NCBI RefSeq assembly: GCF_006547145.1
Contig: NZ_CP041244.1
Coordinates: 5,642,001-5,706,000, forward strand
Length of the DNA stretch: 64,000 nt
Direction of reading: 5' to 3'
DNA from: Actinomadura sp. WMMA1423
Lineage (GTDB): Bacteria > Actinomycetota > Actinomycetes > Streptosporangiales > Streptosporangiaceae
Below the pieces are notes generated by a model. The model saw nothing but the letters and a program-made list of their open reading frames with translations. It did no database searches and was not told where the DNA came from. A program made the translations under genes and the position numbers. Shown here piece after piece: positions 15,020 to 23,220 of this stretch (within the stretch, counting starts at the first letter, position 1; each line of letters starts with the position of its first letter).

Positions 15020-16489
15020 TCACTTCTCGACGAACACCCGCACGCTGTCGAGCGTGCCGTCCGCCGCGTCCGGTATGACCATTCCGGCGGCGACGCCGGA
15101 GCGCAGGTAGTCCAGGACCGGCGGGGTGATCCGCTCGCCCGGCAGGACGGCCGGGATGCCGGGCGGGTACGGGGTCAGCATCTCCGCGCAGACGCGGCCG
15201 GCGGCCTCGGAGGCGGGAACCTGCTCGGCCGGGCCGAAGAACGCGTCCCGGGGCAGCGCGACGAGTTCGAGCCGGAGCTCCTCGGGCGGCGGCACGCGGA
15301 CGGTCGGCGACGACCCGCGCAGGTCGTCGATGTGGGCGCGGAGGTCGTGCAGGGCGGCGAGCAGCCGGTCGGTCGTCTCCTTGTCGTCGGCGAACGTGAG
15401 CTGCGCGCTGATCCGCCGGTGGTCGGCCAGGTGCAGGTTCACGCGGTGGTGCTCGCGCAGCCAGTCGGCGGCCCGGTAGCCGGTCACGCCGAGGCCGGTG
15501 ATGTCGATGACGAGCGGCAGCGGGTCGAGGTCGTGGGAGAGATTCGGGCCGGTGAACTCCTCCCGGCCCTGGACCTCGAAGCCGTCGATGGCCGCGACCC
15601 GTTCGCGGACGTCGGACGCCAGGTCCAGCGCGTCCCTCAGCAGGGCGTGCCCGTGCTCCACCATCTGCCGCCGCCACGCGTCCAGGCCCGCGTAGATCAG
15701 CACGGACGGGCTGGTCGTGCCGAGCAGGTCCTCCCGGGCCTTGAGGACGGCCGGGTCGACGAGGTCGCCCTGCTGGTGGAAGACCGATCCCTGCTCCAGC
15801 CCGGCGCCCATCTTGTGGACGCTCGTCACGCACACGTCGGCACCGGCGTCCATGGCCCAGGTGGGCAGGTCGTCGTGGAACGGCAGGTGCGCTCCCCACG
15901 CCTCGTCCACGATGAGGGGCTTGCCCTGCCCGTGGCAGACGGCGGTGATCGCGGCGAGGTCGGCGCAGGTCCCGTAGGGCGTCGGGCTGGTGACCAGGGC
16001 GCCCCGCGCGTCGGGGTGCTCACGGAACCGCGCGGCGAACGCCTCGGGCGCGGGCGGGTGCGCGAGACGGCGTTCCGGGTCCCACTGCGGCTCGACCCAG
16101 ATGGGGCGGACGCCGGACAGGATCAGCCCGGAGACGACCGACTTGTGCGCGTCCCTCCCGACCAGGAGCTTCTCGCCCGGACCCGCGACCGACAGCATCG
16201 CGCTCTTGACCGACAGGGAACTGCCGCAGGTCGAGAAGAACGCCTGCTCGGCGCGGACGGCGTCCGCCATCAGCTCCTGGGCGCGCTCCAGCACCTTGTC
16301 GCCCGACTCCCGGTCGTCTAGGCCGGAGATGGCGAGCACGTCGGAGCGGAAGACCGCGTCGCCGAGGACCCGGCGGGCGCGCGGGTCCGCGCCGCGGCCC
16401 TGCTTGTGGCCGGGAGGGGTGAAGGGAAGCTGCTCCTCGCGGTGGTAGGCGGCAAGGGCGTCCAGAACGGGGGCTTCCGAATGGTCCAT
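15020..16489 (-). CDS. Orn/Lys/Arg decarboxylase-type PLP enzyme
   Basis: A 489-aa fold-type-I PLP enzyme of the Orn/Lys/Arg decarboxylase group. The order is: PFTPPGHKQGRG (substrate region), FFSTCGSSLSVKSAML (phosphate loop), LIVDEAWGAHLPFH (Asp binding the PLP nitrogen) and SVHKMGAGLEQGS, whose Lys forms the Schiff base. The C-terminal domain has TPYPPGIPAVLPGERI. At under 500 aa it lacks the N-terminal wing domain of the large enterobacterial enzymes, like the short Gram-positive forms. Likely products are polyamines or cadaverine; which amino acid is used cannot be told. The ATG at 16489 fits the family start. It is divergent from the DUF3140 gene. Confidence 0.88.
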   Translation of the reverse strand: MDHSEAPVLDALAAYHREEQLPFTPPGHKQGRGADPRARRVLGDAVFRSDVLAISGLDDRESGDKVLERAQELMADAVRAEQAFFSTCGSSLSVKSAMLSVAGPGEKLLVGRDAHKSVVSGLILSGVRPIWVEPQWDPERRLAHPPAPEAFAARFREHPDARGALVTSPTPYGTCADLAAITAVCHGQGKPLIVDEAWGAHLPFHDDLPTWAMDAGADVCVTSVHKMGAGLEQGSVFHQQGDLVDPAVLKAREDLLGTTSPSVLIYAGLDAWRRQMVEHGHALLRDALDLASDVRERVAAIDGFEVQGREEFTGPNLSHDLDPLPLVIDITGLGVTGYRAADWLREHHRVNLHLADHRRISAQLTFADDKETTDRLLAALHDLRAHIDDLRGSSPTVRVPPPEELRLELVALPRDAFFGPAEQVPASEAAGRVCAEMLTPYPPGIPAVLPGERITPPVLDYLRSGVAAGMVIPDAADGTLDSVRVFVEK

Positions 16490-16560
16490 GGACGTCGTGT
16501 TCCCCCGCGGCCCCGGCTGTAACGAGGGCGGTTCAGGGTCAAGTAACCACAAGCTGGCAC

Positions 16561-16586
16561 GAATGGTGCACCGGTCTTCGGGGTAC
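16561..16586 (+). promoter_or_regulatory. SigB-type promoter candidate
   Basis: GAAT (16561-16564), 16 bases, then GGGTAC (16581-16586), matching GNNT-N14-16-GGGTAC/T, the consensus of SigB-family sigma factors in streptomycetes. It lies 34 bp before the DUF3140 gene. The -35 match is weak. Confidence 0.45.
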
Positions 16587-16619
16587 GGCGGGCGTGAACG
16601 CGTACAGGGAGTTTTGCCT

Positions 16620-16979
16620 ATGAACAACCGCGTATCGCCCGAGGTGGAGCTGGCCTGGGAGGACTTCCACCGGCTGGTGAACATGACCTCCGACGAACTT
16701 CGCACCTGGTTGCTCACGGACGCCTCCGGCGAGGAGGCGTTCCCGGCGGACGGCCGCGGCCCCGGGGTGTCCGAGCTGGGCGCCCGCGTGGTGGACGTAC
16801 TGCGCAAGCGGAAGGTCGACCTGACCGAAAGCGACGGGGAGGTGATGCAGGAGGTCGTGGACTTCGTGGAGGACCGCCTAGAGAGCCGGCCTCCGAACGC
16901 GGAACGCGACGAGGAGTGGAGGCACGCGCTCATGAGCGTGGGCCACGACCCGCTGCGTCCCCAGCCGTCCAGCGCATAG
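16620..16979 (+). CDS. DUF3140 family protein
   Basis: A 119-aa acidic soluble protein matching the actinobacterial DUF3140 pattern: VSPEVELAWEDFHRLVNMTSDELRTWLLTDASGEEAF, then a helical part VVDVLRKRKVDLTESDGEVMQEVVDFVEDRL and the end DEEWRHALMSVGHDPLRP. The function is unknown, though family members often sit among stress genes. The ATG at 16620 is ~34 bp after a GGGTAC promoter. A small disordered protein gene follows 11 bp later and is probably co-transcribed. Confidence 0.85.
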   Translation: MNNRVSPEVELAWEDFHRLVNMTSDELRTWLLTDASGEEAFPADGRGPGVSELGARVVDVLRKRKVDLTESDGEVMQEVVDFVEDRLESRPPNAERDEEWRHALMSVGHDPLRPQPSSA

Positions 16980-16990
16980 GAGGCGAGAGC

Positions 16991-17182
16991 ATGCCGAACC
17001 CGCAGCAGCCCGAGATCCGGCGGTCGGAGAAGACCGCGGTGACCGACGAGCCGGCGCCCGAGGCCACCGACCCGAAGCCGACGAGGGCGAAGGGCCACGC
17101 GCACGGCACCGACAAGGGAGGCAGGGGCGGAGGCGAAGGCGGCGGCACCCCGCCGGGCCAGAAGCCGCCGCACCCGACCTAG
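16991..17182 (+). CDS. Small disordered protein
   Basis: A 63-aa hydrophilic protein, rich in Pro, Gly, Lys and Glu, with no predicted fold (EPAPEATDPKPTRAKGHAHGTDKG, then a Gly-rich end). The ATG at 16991 is preceded by AGGAGG at the right distance, overlapping the stop of DUF3140, so expression as the second gene of that unit is well supported. It is not a recognised family. A strong terminator follows directly. Confidence 0.7.
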   Translation: MPNPQQPEIRRSEKTAVTDEPAPEATDPKPTRAKGHAHGTDKGGRGGGEGGGTPPGQKPPHPT

Positions 17183-17183
17183 G

Positions 17184-17237
17184 CAGCAGGCCGGAGGCCG
17201 CCCCGGAGAGTGTCCGGGGCGGCCTCCCGTCTGCTGC
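17184..17237 (+). terminator. Strong extended hairpin terminator
   Basis: Inner 14-bp perfect stem GGAGGCCGCCCCGG / CCGGGGCGGCCTCC (17193-17206, 17214-17227) with a 7-base loop. It is flanked by outer arms GCAGCAG (17184-17190) and CTGCTGC (17231-17237). It begins right after the stop of the small protein gene. Confidence 0.85.
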
Positions 17238-17335
17238 CGGGCGAGTGGTGCCGCGTGAGCGGCGCTGTCCGGCCCCGTGTCGTTCGGGCCCGGGTGCGGC
17301 GGATTGACAACGGAAGAGGGAGGGGTGGTACGGGC

Positions 17336-18106
17336 GTGTTCGAGTTGTCCCCCGGGCAGGGTTGGGTGGAGATCGGCGAGCTGCTGCTCGCCATGGTGCT
17401 GTCGGCCGCGATCGGGCTGGAACGGGGGCTGCGCAACAAGAGCGCGGGACTGCGCACGCACACCCTCGTCGGCGTCGGCGCGGCCCTGTTCATGCTGGTC
17501 AGCAAGTACGGGTTCGAGAACGTCCCGGGCAACGTCTCGCTGGACCCCTCCCGGGTCGCGGCGCAGATCGTGTCCGGCATCGGCTTCATCGGCGGTGGAC
17601 TGATCTTCGTCCGCCGGGACGCGGTGCGCGGACTCACGACCGCCGCCGTCGTGTGGGTGACGGCGGCCGTGGGCATGGCGGCGGGCGGCGGGCTGCCGGT
17701 CCTCGCGGTGGCGGTCACCGCGATCCACTTCCTCGTCGTCTACGGGCTGACCGGGCTCACGAAGCGGCTGCCCCTGGAGCGGTACAGCCGGACCGGGGTC
17801 GCGCGGATGCGGATCGTCTACCGCGACGGGCAGGGCGTCCTGCGGCAGGTCCTGACGGAGGCCACCCAGCGCGGCTTCGTGATCCTCGAGGTCAACGTCG
17901 ACCGGGACTACCTGCCGGACGACTCCGATCGCGGGCGCGACGAGCGCCGGGACCGGCGCGAACCCGACCGGCGCCGCCCCGGCAACACCGTGGTGACGCT
18001 CACGCTGGAGGGGACGGGCTCGATCCCGGAGTTCGCCGCCGTCACGAGCGAGTTGGAGGACGTCCTCGGCGTCACGGTCGGCGCCGACCGGGACGACAGC
18101 GAATGA
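17336..18106 (+). CDS. MgtC/SapB family membrane protein
   Basis: A 256-aa protein. The N-terminal four to five helix MgtC domain (residues ~10-140) has the family motifs [36 protein letters not shown] and [36 protein letters not shown] cytoplasmic C-terminal ACT-like part follows, interrupted by a charged Asp/Arg linker ([19 protein letters not shown]). MgtC proteins help cells cope with low magnesium and acid and affect ATP synthase; they are not magnesium pumps. A TTGACA (17304) with a -10-like TGGTAC (17326) places the transcript start at about the GTG, suggesting a leaderless mRNA. Confidence 0.88.
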   Translation: MFELSPGQGWVEIGELLLAMVLSAAIGLERGLRNKSAGLRTHTLVGVGAALFMLVSKYGFENVPGNVSLDPSRVAAQIVSGIGFIGGGLIFVRRDAVRGLTTAAVVWVTAAVGMAAGGGLPVLAVAVTAIHFLVVYGLTGLTKRLPLERYSRTGVARMRIVYRDGQGVLRQVLTEATQRGFVILEVNVDRDYLPDDSDRGRDERRDRREPDRRRPGNTVVTLTLEGTGSIPEFAAVTSELEDVLGVTVGADRDDSE

Positions 18107-18125
18107 CCGGCGCTTCGGGCGGCGG

Positions 18126-18314
18126 TCAGGGGACCTCGGTCTGCGGGCTGTAGCCGTCGTCCTCGCCGCCCGGGGTCTCGGCCTCGGCGATGGGCGGGTC
18201 GGTGGGGCCGGGCGTGTGCTCGGCCCCCACGTCGGCGTCGTCCTCCTGCGGCGCGCCGGCCTCGGCGCGCCGGTCGGCGAGCGGCTTGTCCTGGTCGTCC
18301 TTGCGGTCGGTCAT
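18126..18314 (-). CDS. Small acidic protein
   Basis: A 62-aa hydrophilic, strongly acidic protein (many Asp/Glu/Pro), with no cysteine and no predicted fold. The ribosome site is excellent (GAGGAGGTGCC before the ATG at 18314), so it is likely real. It lies 47 bp downstream of the hemerythrin gene on the same strand and is probably the second gene of that stress unit. Not a recognised family. Confidence 0.7.
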   Translation of the reverse strand: MTDRKDDQDKPLADRRAEAGAPQEDDADVGAEHTPGPTDPPIAEAETPGGEDDGYSPQTEVP

Positions 18315-18361
18315 GGCACCTCCTCGGGAAGGGGCGGCCCGCCCGGGCCGCCCCTGGACGG

Positions 18362-18919
18362 TCAGCCGCGCGCCTTGCCGATGGCGTCGCGGACACGGTC
18401 GGCGACGGCGGCCACGGGCCCGAGCGCCAGGTTCTTGGTGGGCGACTCCGTCCCCTGGTGGGGATGGGTCGGGGCGACGGCCTCGGCGGCCTTGACGGCC
18501 GCGGCCATGCCGCGCATCTGCTCGGGCGTCGCCTTCTGGGCGATGCGGGGGAACTCTTCCTTCTCCTCGTGCGAGGCGTGCGCGTCAAGGTCCTTGTGGA
18601 ACCGGGCGAACGTCTCCTCGAACTCGGCCGACTCGGGGTCCATCTTCTCCAGTTCGGACAGGACGCCCTTGGCCTCGTTCTCCTCCCTCAGCCGCGCCTC
18701 CACCACCTGGGAGCCGTCATCGGCGGCGCGCCGGGCGAACGGGTGGACGACCTCCTCCTCGGCGGTCTCGTGCACGGCGAGGAGCCTGCGCAGCCGGTCG
18801 AAGGCGTCCTTGCGGACCTTGCCGTGGTTCTTCTCCACGGTCGAGGCGAGTTGGCGGATCTCCTGGTGCTGCGCGAGCAGCAGATCGACGACGTTCTCCT
18901 TGGTGGCCTGCTCGGCCAT
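18362..18919 (-). CDS. Hemerythrin-like (HHE) domain protein
   Basis: A 185-aa cytoplasmic four-helix protein with the HHE pattern: LLLAQHQEIRQLAS (His17-18 region), VHETAEEEVVHPFARR, then FHKDLDAHASHEEKEEFPRI. These His/Glu residues form a di-iron site in hemerythrins. Bacterial members take part in oxygen, nitric oxide or stress sensing and iron handling. The ~40-residue tail (NLALGPVAAVADRVRDAIGKARG) is extra. The ATG at 18919 follows a GGGGG site, and a good SigB-type promoter lies 67 bp upstream. It is divergent from the LAL regulator. Confidence 0.9.
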   Translation of the reverse strand: MAEQATKENVVDLLLAQHQEIRQLASTVEKNHGKVRKDAFDRLRRLLAVHETAEEEVVHPFARRAADDGSQVVEARLREENEAKGVLSELEKMDPESAEFEETFARFHKDLDAHASHEEKEEFPRIAQKATPEQMRGMAAAVKAAEAVAPTHPHQGTESPTKNLALGPVAAVADRVRDAIGKARG

Positions 18920-18985
18920 GACACGACCCCCTGTCGGTGTCCTCCGGTGAACGCCCGACTCCTGTCGGGCTCCGACTCCGGGCGA

Positions 18986-19009
18986 TACCCGAGCTGAGGG
19001 CTTCAACCA
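18986..19009 (-). promoter_or_regulatory. SigB-type promoter of hemerythrin gene
   Basis: On the minus strand: GGTT (19009-19006), 14 bases, GGGTAT (18991-18986). This is a full match to the GNNT-N14-16-GGGTAC/T consensus. Confidence 0.65.
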
Positions 19010-19075
19010 TCCGGGCGGCAGAGAGCGGGTCGCGGGGCCGGTCTCCGCGGGCGATGCGCTGAGTAGGGTGAACGC

Positions 19076-21796
19076 ATGCTGTACGGGCGGGACGGGGAAC
19101 TGGCCGCGATCGACGAGCTCCTTGGCCGGGCCCGTGCCGGGCGCAGCGCGGCCCTCGTGCTGCGCGGCGAGGCCGGGATCGGCAAGTCCGCCCTCCTCGA
19201 CCACGCCGCCGGCGCCGCGGACGGTATGCGCGTCCTGCGCGGGACGGGCATCGAGAGCGAGAGCGGCATGCCGTACGCGGGCCTGCACATGCTGCTCGGC
19301 CGCCACCTCCACCGGATCGACGGCCTGCCGTACGCCCAGGCCGAGGCCCTGCGAGCGGCGCTCAACATGGGCGGCCCCGACGCCGAGAGCGACCGGTTCC
19401 TCGTGGGGCTCGCGGTGCTGACCCTGCTGTCCGACCTGGCCGAGGAGCGGCCGCTGCTCTGCCTGGTCGACGACGCGCACTGGTTCGACGGCTCGTCCGC
19501 CGAGGCGCTGCTGTTCGCCGCCCGCCGCCTGGACGCCGAGCCCATCGCGGTCGTCTTCGCGGCTCGCGACGCGGTCGCGCCGGAATGCGCGGCGCCGGAG
19601 TTCGACGCCCAGGGGCTGCCGGAACTGCGCCTGCGCGGCCTCGACGAGAACGCGGCGGCCGGGCTGCTGGCCGAACGGGCCCCCGACCTGCCCGGCCACG
19701 TCCGGCGGGAGATCCTCGCCGGGGCGATGGGCAACCCGCTGGCGCTGCTGGAGCTGCCGGGGCAGGGCGGGCACGGGTCTGCGTACGAGCGGATCCTGCG
19801 GTCGTTCGCCGAGCGGATCGCCGCGCTGCCGGAGCCGGCGCGGCGACTCGTCCTGCTGGTGGCGGTGGACGACCTCGGCGACGCGGGGGTGGTGGTGAAG
19901 GCGGCCGAGCGGTTCGGCGCGGCGGCCGGTTCCCCCGTCGACCACCTGGAGCCCGCCGAGCGCACGGGCCTGCTGCGGAGCACGCGCGAAGGACGGCTGG
20001 AGGTGCGGCACCCGCTGATCCGCACCGCCGCCGCCCGCGAGGCGACGCTCGGCGAGCGCCTCGCGGCGCACCGGGCGCTCGCGGACGCGTACCTGGACCG
20101 CGGCGATGTGTGCCACCACGCCTGGCACCTGGCCCGCTCGGTGACCGAGCCCGACGAGCGGGTCGCGACCGTCCTGGAGAAGACCGCCGAGACCGAGCGG
20201 AACGCGGGCGGCAACGCGGCCGTCGCGGCCATGTACGAGGCCGCCGCCGGCCTCACCCCGGACCGGGCCGAGCGCGGCCGGCGGCTGGCGGCGGCGGCGC
20301 GGGCGTCCGCCGACGCGGGGCTGCCCGAGCGCGCGGTCGAGCTCGCCGCCCGCGCGGAGGCCGACCTGCCGGACCCGCTCGCCCGCGCGGAGCTGACGCT
20401 GATCAGGGCGTCCCTCGCCGACGAGCAGGACCGGGGCAGGGACGCCTACCGGCTCTTCGCCGAGACGGCGGCGTCGGTCGCGCCGCTCGATCTCTGTACG
20501 TCCGGTTACCTGTTCTTTCAGGCCGCGGCGGCCGCGGCCAACGCCGGGGACTTCACCGCGATGGACGGCATCGCCGCCGAGGGCGTGCGCCTCGGCGTCC
20601 CGAACACGCCGCACCTGCGGGCGCTGAGCCGGGTGTTCGCCGGACAGAACCCGACCGCGCTCGCCGACGCGGGCCCGGCGGAGGGCGTGACGGCGTTGCG
20701 CGAGCTGATGGACGCGATGAGCATGTGCTACGCGCCGCGCGACCGGATCCGCGCGGGCATGTGGCACCTCATGATCGGCGACGTGCGGGGTGCGGCCGAG
20801 GTCGCGGCGGAGCTGGAGCGGCGCTTCCGCGACCGGGGCGCGATCGGGCTGCTCGCGCCCGTCCTGATGCTCCGGTCCCGGACGGACCTGATCCTCGGCA
20901 GGCACCGCGACGCGCTGACCGGCGCGACGGAGGGCGCGCGGATCGCCGCCGACACCGGCCAGCACCGCATCCGCGTCTACCTCGACACGAGCCTGGCGCA
21001 GCTCGCCGCGATCAGGGGCGAGGAGGGGCGCTGCCTGGAACTGACGGAGGAGGCGCTGTCACGCGGCGTCCCGCCGAGCAGCGTGCACGCCGCCGCCGCG
21101 CGGAGCCTGCTCGACCTCGGGCTCGGCCGGTACGAGGCCGCCCTGGAACGTCTCGCTGACGTCGTCGCCGGGCCCAACCGCCAAGGCGTCATCGCCTCTC
21201 TGCCCGATCTGGTCGAAGCGGCCGTCAGAGCCGGTGCCCCGGAGCGCGCGCGGGACGCCGCCGCCTGGTACGGCGAATGGGCAGCGCAGACCCAGCAGCC
21301 GTGGGTGCAGGCCATAGCGGCGCGCTGTACCGCCCTTCTCGACCCTGACGACCCGGACCCGGCGTACTCGCGTGCCCTCGCCCTGCACCGCGAGGGCGGG
21401 ACGCCGTTCGAGCAGGCGCGCACCGAGCTGCTGTACGGGGAGTGGCTCCGCAGGTCGCGGCGCAGGAACGACGCCCGGGCCCGGCTGCACTCCGCGCTGG
21501 AGGCGTTCGAGCGGCTCGGCGCCGCGCCGTGGGCGGAGCGCGCCCGAACCGAACTGCGCGCGGCGGGGGAGAGCCTCGCCGCCGGACGCGGCGGCCCCGC
21601 CCGCGACGACCTCGCCGCCCGGCTGACCCCGCAGGAACTCCAGGTCGCCCGGCTGGCCGCGACGGGCCTCAGCAACCGGGAGATCGGCGCGCAGCTGTTC
21701 CTCAGCCCCCGCACCGTCGGCTACCACCTCTACAAGGCCTACCCCAAGCTCGGCATCACCGCGAGAACCGAACTCGCCCACCTGGACCTGGGGTAG
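19076..21796 (+). CDS. LAL-type LuxR regulator with AAA ATPase
   Basis: A 906-aa large ATP-binding regulator of the LuxR family. The N-terminal AAA/NACHT-like ATPase has Walker A GEAGIGKSALL (~residue 30) and Walker B LLCLVDDAHW (~130). A long TPR-like helical middle follows (~350-820), then the LuxR helix-turn-helix (~845-900: LTPQELQVARLAATGLSNREIGAQLFLSPRTVGYHLYKAYPKLGI). LAL proteins integrate a ligand signal with ATP binding and often activate secondary metabolism or catabolic operons. A TAGGGT hexamer (19064-19069) ends six bases before the ATG, and no ribosome site is present, so a leaderless mRNA is likely. Target unknown; no biosynthetic cluster is adjacent. Confidence 0.93.
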   Translation: MLYGRDGELAAIDELLGRARAGRSAALVLRGEAGIGKSALLDHAAGAADGMRVLRGTGIESESGMPYAGLHMLLGRHLHRIDGLPYAQAEALRAALNMGGPDAESDRFLVGLAVLTLLSDLAEERPLLCLVDDAHWFDGSSAEALLFAARRLDAEPIAVVFAARDAVAPECAAPEFDAQGLPELRLRGLDENAAAGLLAERAPDLPGHVRREILAGAMGNPLALLELPGQGGHGSAYERILRSFAERIAALPEPARRLVLLVAVDDLGDAGVVVKAAERFGAAAGSPVDHLEPAERTGLLRSTREGRLEVRHPLIRTAAAREATLGERLAAHRALADAYLDRGDVCHHAWHLARSVTEPDERVATVLEKTAETERNAGGNAAVAAMYEAAAGLTPDRAERGRRLAAAARASADAGLPERAVELAARAEADLPDPLARAELTLIRASLADEQDRGRDAYRLFAETAASVAPLDLCTSGYLFFQAAAAAANAGDFTAMDGIAAEGVRLGVPNTPHLRALSRVFAGQNPTALADAGPAEGVTALRELMDAMSMCYAPRDRIRAGMWHLMIGDVRGAAEVAAELERRFRDRGAIGLLAPVLMLRSRTDLILGRHRDALTGATEGARIAADTGQHRIRVYLDTSLAQLAAIRGEEGRCLELTEEALSRGVPPSSVHAAAARSLLDLGLGRYEAALERLADVVAGPNRQGVIASLPDLVEAAVRAGAPERARDAAAWYGEWAAQTQQPWVQAIAARCTALLDPDDPDPAYSRALALHREGGTPFEQARTELLYGEWLRRSRRRNDARARLHSALEAFERLGAAPWAERARTELRAAGESLAAGRGGPARDDLAARLTPQELQVARLAATGLSNREIGAQLFLSPRTVGYHLYKAYPKLGITARTELAHLDLG

Positions 21797-22010
21797 TTCA
21801 AGCTCCGTCTGGCTGGCGACGGGTTCGGGCTGGTGAGGGATCTGATCGCCGGGCGCCGCTTCAACGATCAAATCGATCGTTTCGCCCCGGGCGCTCCCGG
21901 TCCGTGACCGCTCGCTCCGGATCATAGTGATCATGAACACGATGACGTGCAGCCTCGAACACCGACGGTCGACGGCAAGAAGCACAAACAAAACCCAAGG
22001 AGGCATCGCC

Positions 22011-22187
22011 ATGTCCAAGCCCAAGTCCAAGTGCGGCTTCACTGCCCCCCCTGGCGGAGAGCACACCTGGGACCCCGTGACGCAGATCAGGATGGTCGGC
22101 GACCACGAGTACTCCCGGCGGACCTGCATCAACAAGAACGCCGACGGCCGCCAGTGCCAGGTGTACGAGGACGAGCGCGTCGTGTGA
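22011..22187 (+). CDS. 58-aa cysteine-containing small protein
   Basis: A short protein with three Cys (positions ~9, 41, 48), a Lys-rich start (SKPKSKCGF), an HTWDP motif and RRTCINKNADGRQCQVY. The spacing hints at a metal- or disulfide-bound mini-domain, but it matches no family I know. AAGGAGG seven bases before the ATG is a near-perfect ribosome site, and two strong hairpins follow the stop, so the gene is very likely real. The 214 bp upstream (21797-22010) hold GATCAT repeats (21920, 21929) and no other gene. Confidence 0.78.
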   Translation: MSKPKSKCGFTAPPGGEHTWDPVTQIRMVGDHEYSRRTCINKNADGRQCQVYEDERVV

Positions 22188-22200
22188 CCGCTTCAGCCGC

Positions 22201-22263
22201 GGCGCTCAGTCGTTCCTGAGCGCCCGGACGTAATCGACCGGCCCCGCGTTTCGCGGGGCCGGT
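22201..22263 (+). terminator. Two tandem hairpins after the small Cys protein
   Basis: First hairpin: GGCGCTCAG / CTGAGCGCC (22201-22224, loop of 6). Second: ACCGGCCCCGCG / CGCGGGGCCGGT (22237-22263, loop TTT) followed by CCTGTCT. The second is one of the strongest intrinsic terminators in the window. Confidence 0.85.
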
Positions 22264-22344
22264 CCTGTCTCCGACGGGCCCGGGACAAGATGAGCCTTCC
22301 CGCAGGCCGGATGACCGCCGAGCGGCTCTGGGCCGCACTGATGG

Positions 22345-23220
22345 CTAGCCTCTGGCTCGCACGAGCTCGACGAGGCGTTCGGGGTCCTCGTCTTCCAGGA
22401 CGATTCCGAAATCGTCGGCCAGGGCTTGGGGGAGGTCCTCGGGGGCGAGGGTGCGGGTTTCGACGTTTCCGTCCGGGCGGGTGAGGGTCAGCTTCGTCCC
22501 GTCCAGCACGTGGAGGGCGTCGGCTGAGAACCTCTGCGCGAAGGGACGGGTCGTGAACGGCGAGCGCGGGCTGGTCGAGACGTAGTAGCTGCCCACCTCG
22601 AAGTCGATGCGGAAGGCCTCGCTCAGCACGAACGTGTGCCGCTGGATCCAGCCTTCCGGGCCGCGCTGGTGCATCTCCCAGCCCGTCGTGTTCGGCGTCC
22701 AGGCGGTGACGGTGCGGCCCTGCCGGAGCCGGAAGCCCCAGCCGTCCTGGTCGGCCTCCTCGCCGTCCACGAGGCGCAGCGGCTCCAGCGGGCCGGCGCC
22801 GAACCCCACGTCGCACAGCCACGCCGGCTCGTCGCGCGACGCGTCCGGCGGGCGGACGTGCAGGAGGGCGTGCGTGGCGGGCAGGACCTTCTCCGCCCCC
22901 AGCGTCACCCGCCCTGCCAGCGCCGTGACCTCGTACCCGAGCTTCTCCAGGACGGCGGCGAACAGCCGGTTGTGCTCGTAGCAGTAGCCGCCGCGCGGCC
23001 GTCCGACGAGCTTCGCCTGGACGGCGTCCAGCGACAGGTCGATCGGCCGTCCGAGCATGATCTCCAGGTTCTCGAACGGTATGGACGTGACGTGCTCGCG
23101 GTGCAGGGCGCGCAGTGTCGCGCCGGTTGGGGCCAGGTCGCCGTCGTGGCCGACGCGCTTCAGGTAGGCGGGCAGGTCGAGAAGCTCGCTCTGCCACCCG
23201 TATCCGAGGTCCTCGCTCAT
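22345..23220 (-). CDS. nat: Arylamine N-acetyltransferase
   Basis: A 291-aa NAT enzyme that moves an acetyl group from acetyl-CoA to arylamines or hydrazines through a Cys thioester. The catalytic triad is visible: Cys80 in RGGYCYEHN, His117 in PATHALLHV and Asp137 in LCDVGFGAGP. The N-terminal YLKRVG and IPFENLEIMLGRPIDL blocks are typical. In actinomycetes some homologues close polyketide amides (rifamycin amide synthase), but no polyketide synthase is near, so a general NAT is more likely. The start overlaps the stop of the BTAD regulator by 4 bp, so the two are co-translated. Confidence 0.93.
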   Translation of the reverse strand: MSEDLGYGWQSELLDLPAYLKRVGHDGDLAPTGATLRALHREHVTSIPFENLEIMLGRPIDLSLDAVQAKLVGRPRGGYCYEHNRLFAAVLEKLGYEVTALAGRVTLGAEKVLPATHALLHVRPPDASRDEPAWLCDVGFGAGPLEPLRLVDGEEADQDGWGFRLRQGRTVTAWTPNTTGWEMHQRGPEGWIQRHTFVLSEAFRIDFEVGSYYVSTSPRSPFTTRPFAQRFSADALHVLDGTKLTLTRPDGNVETRTLAPEDLPQALADDFGIVLEDEDPERLVELVRARG

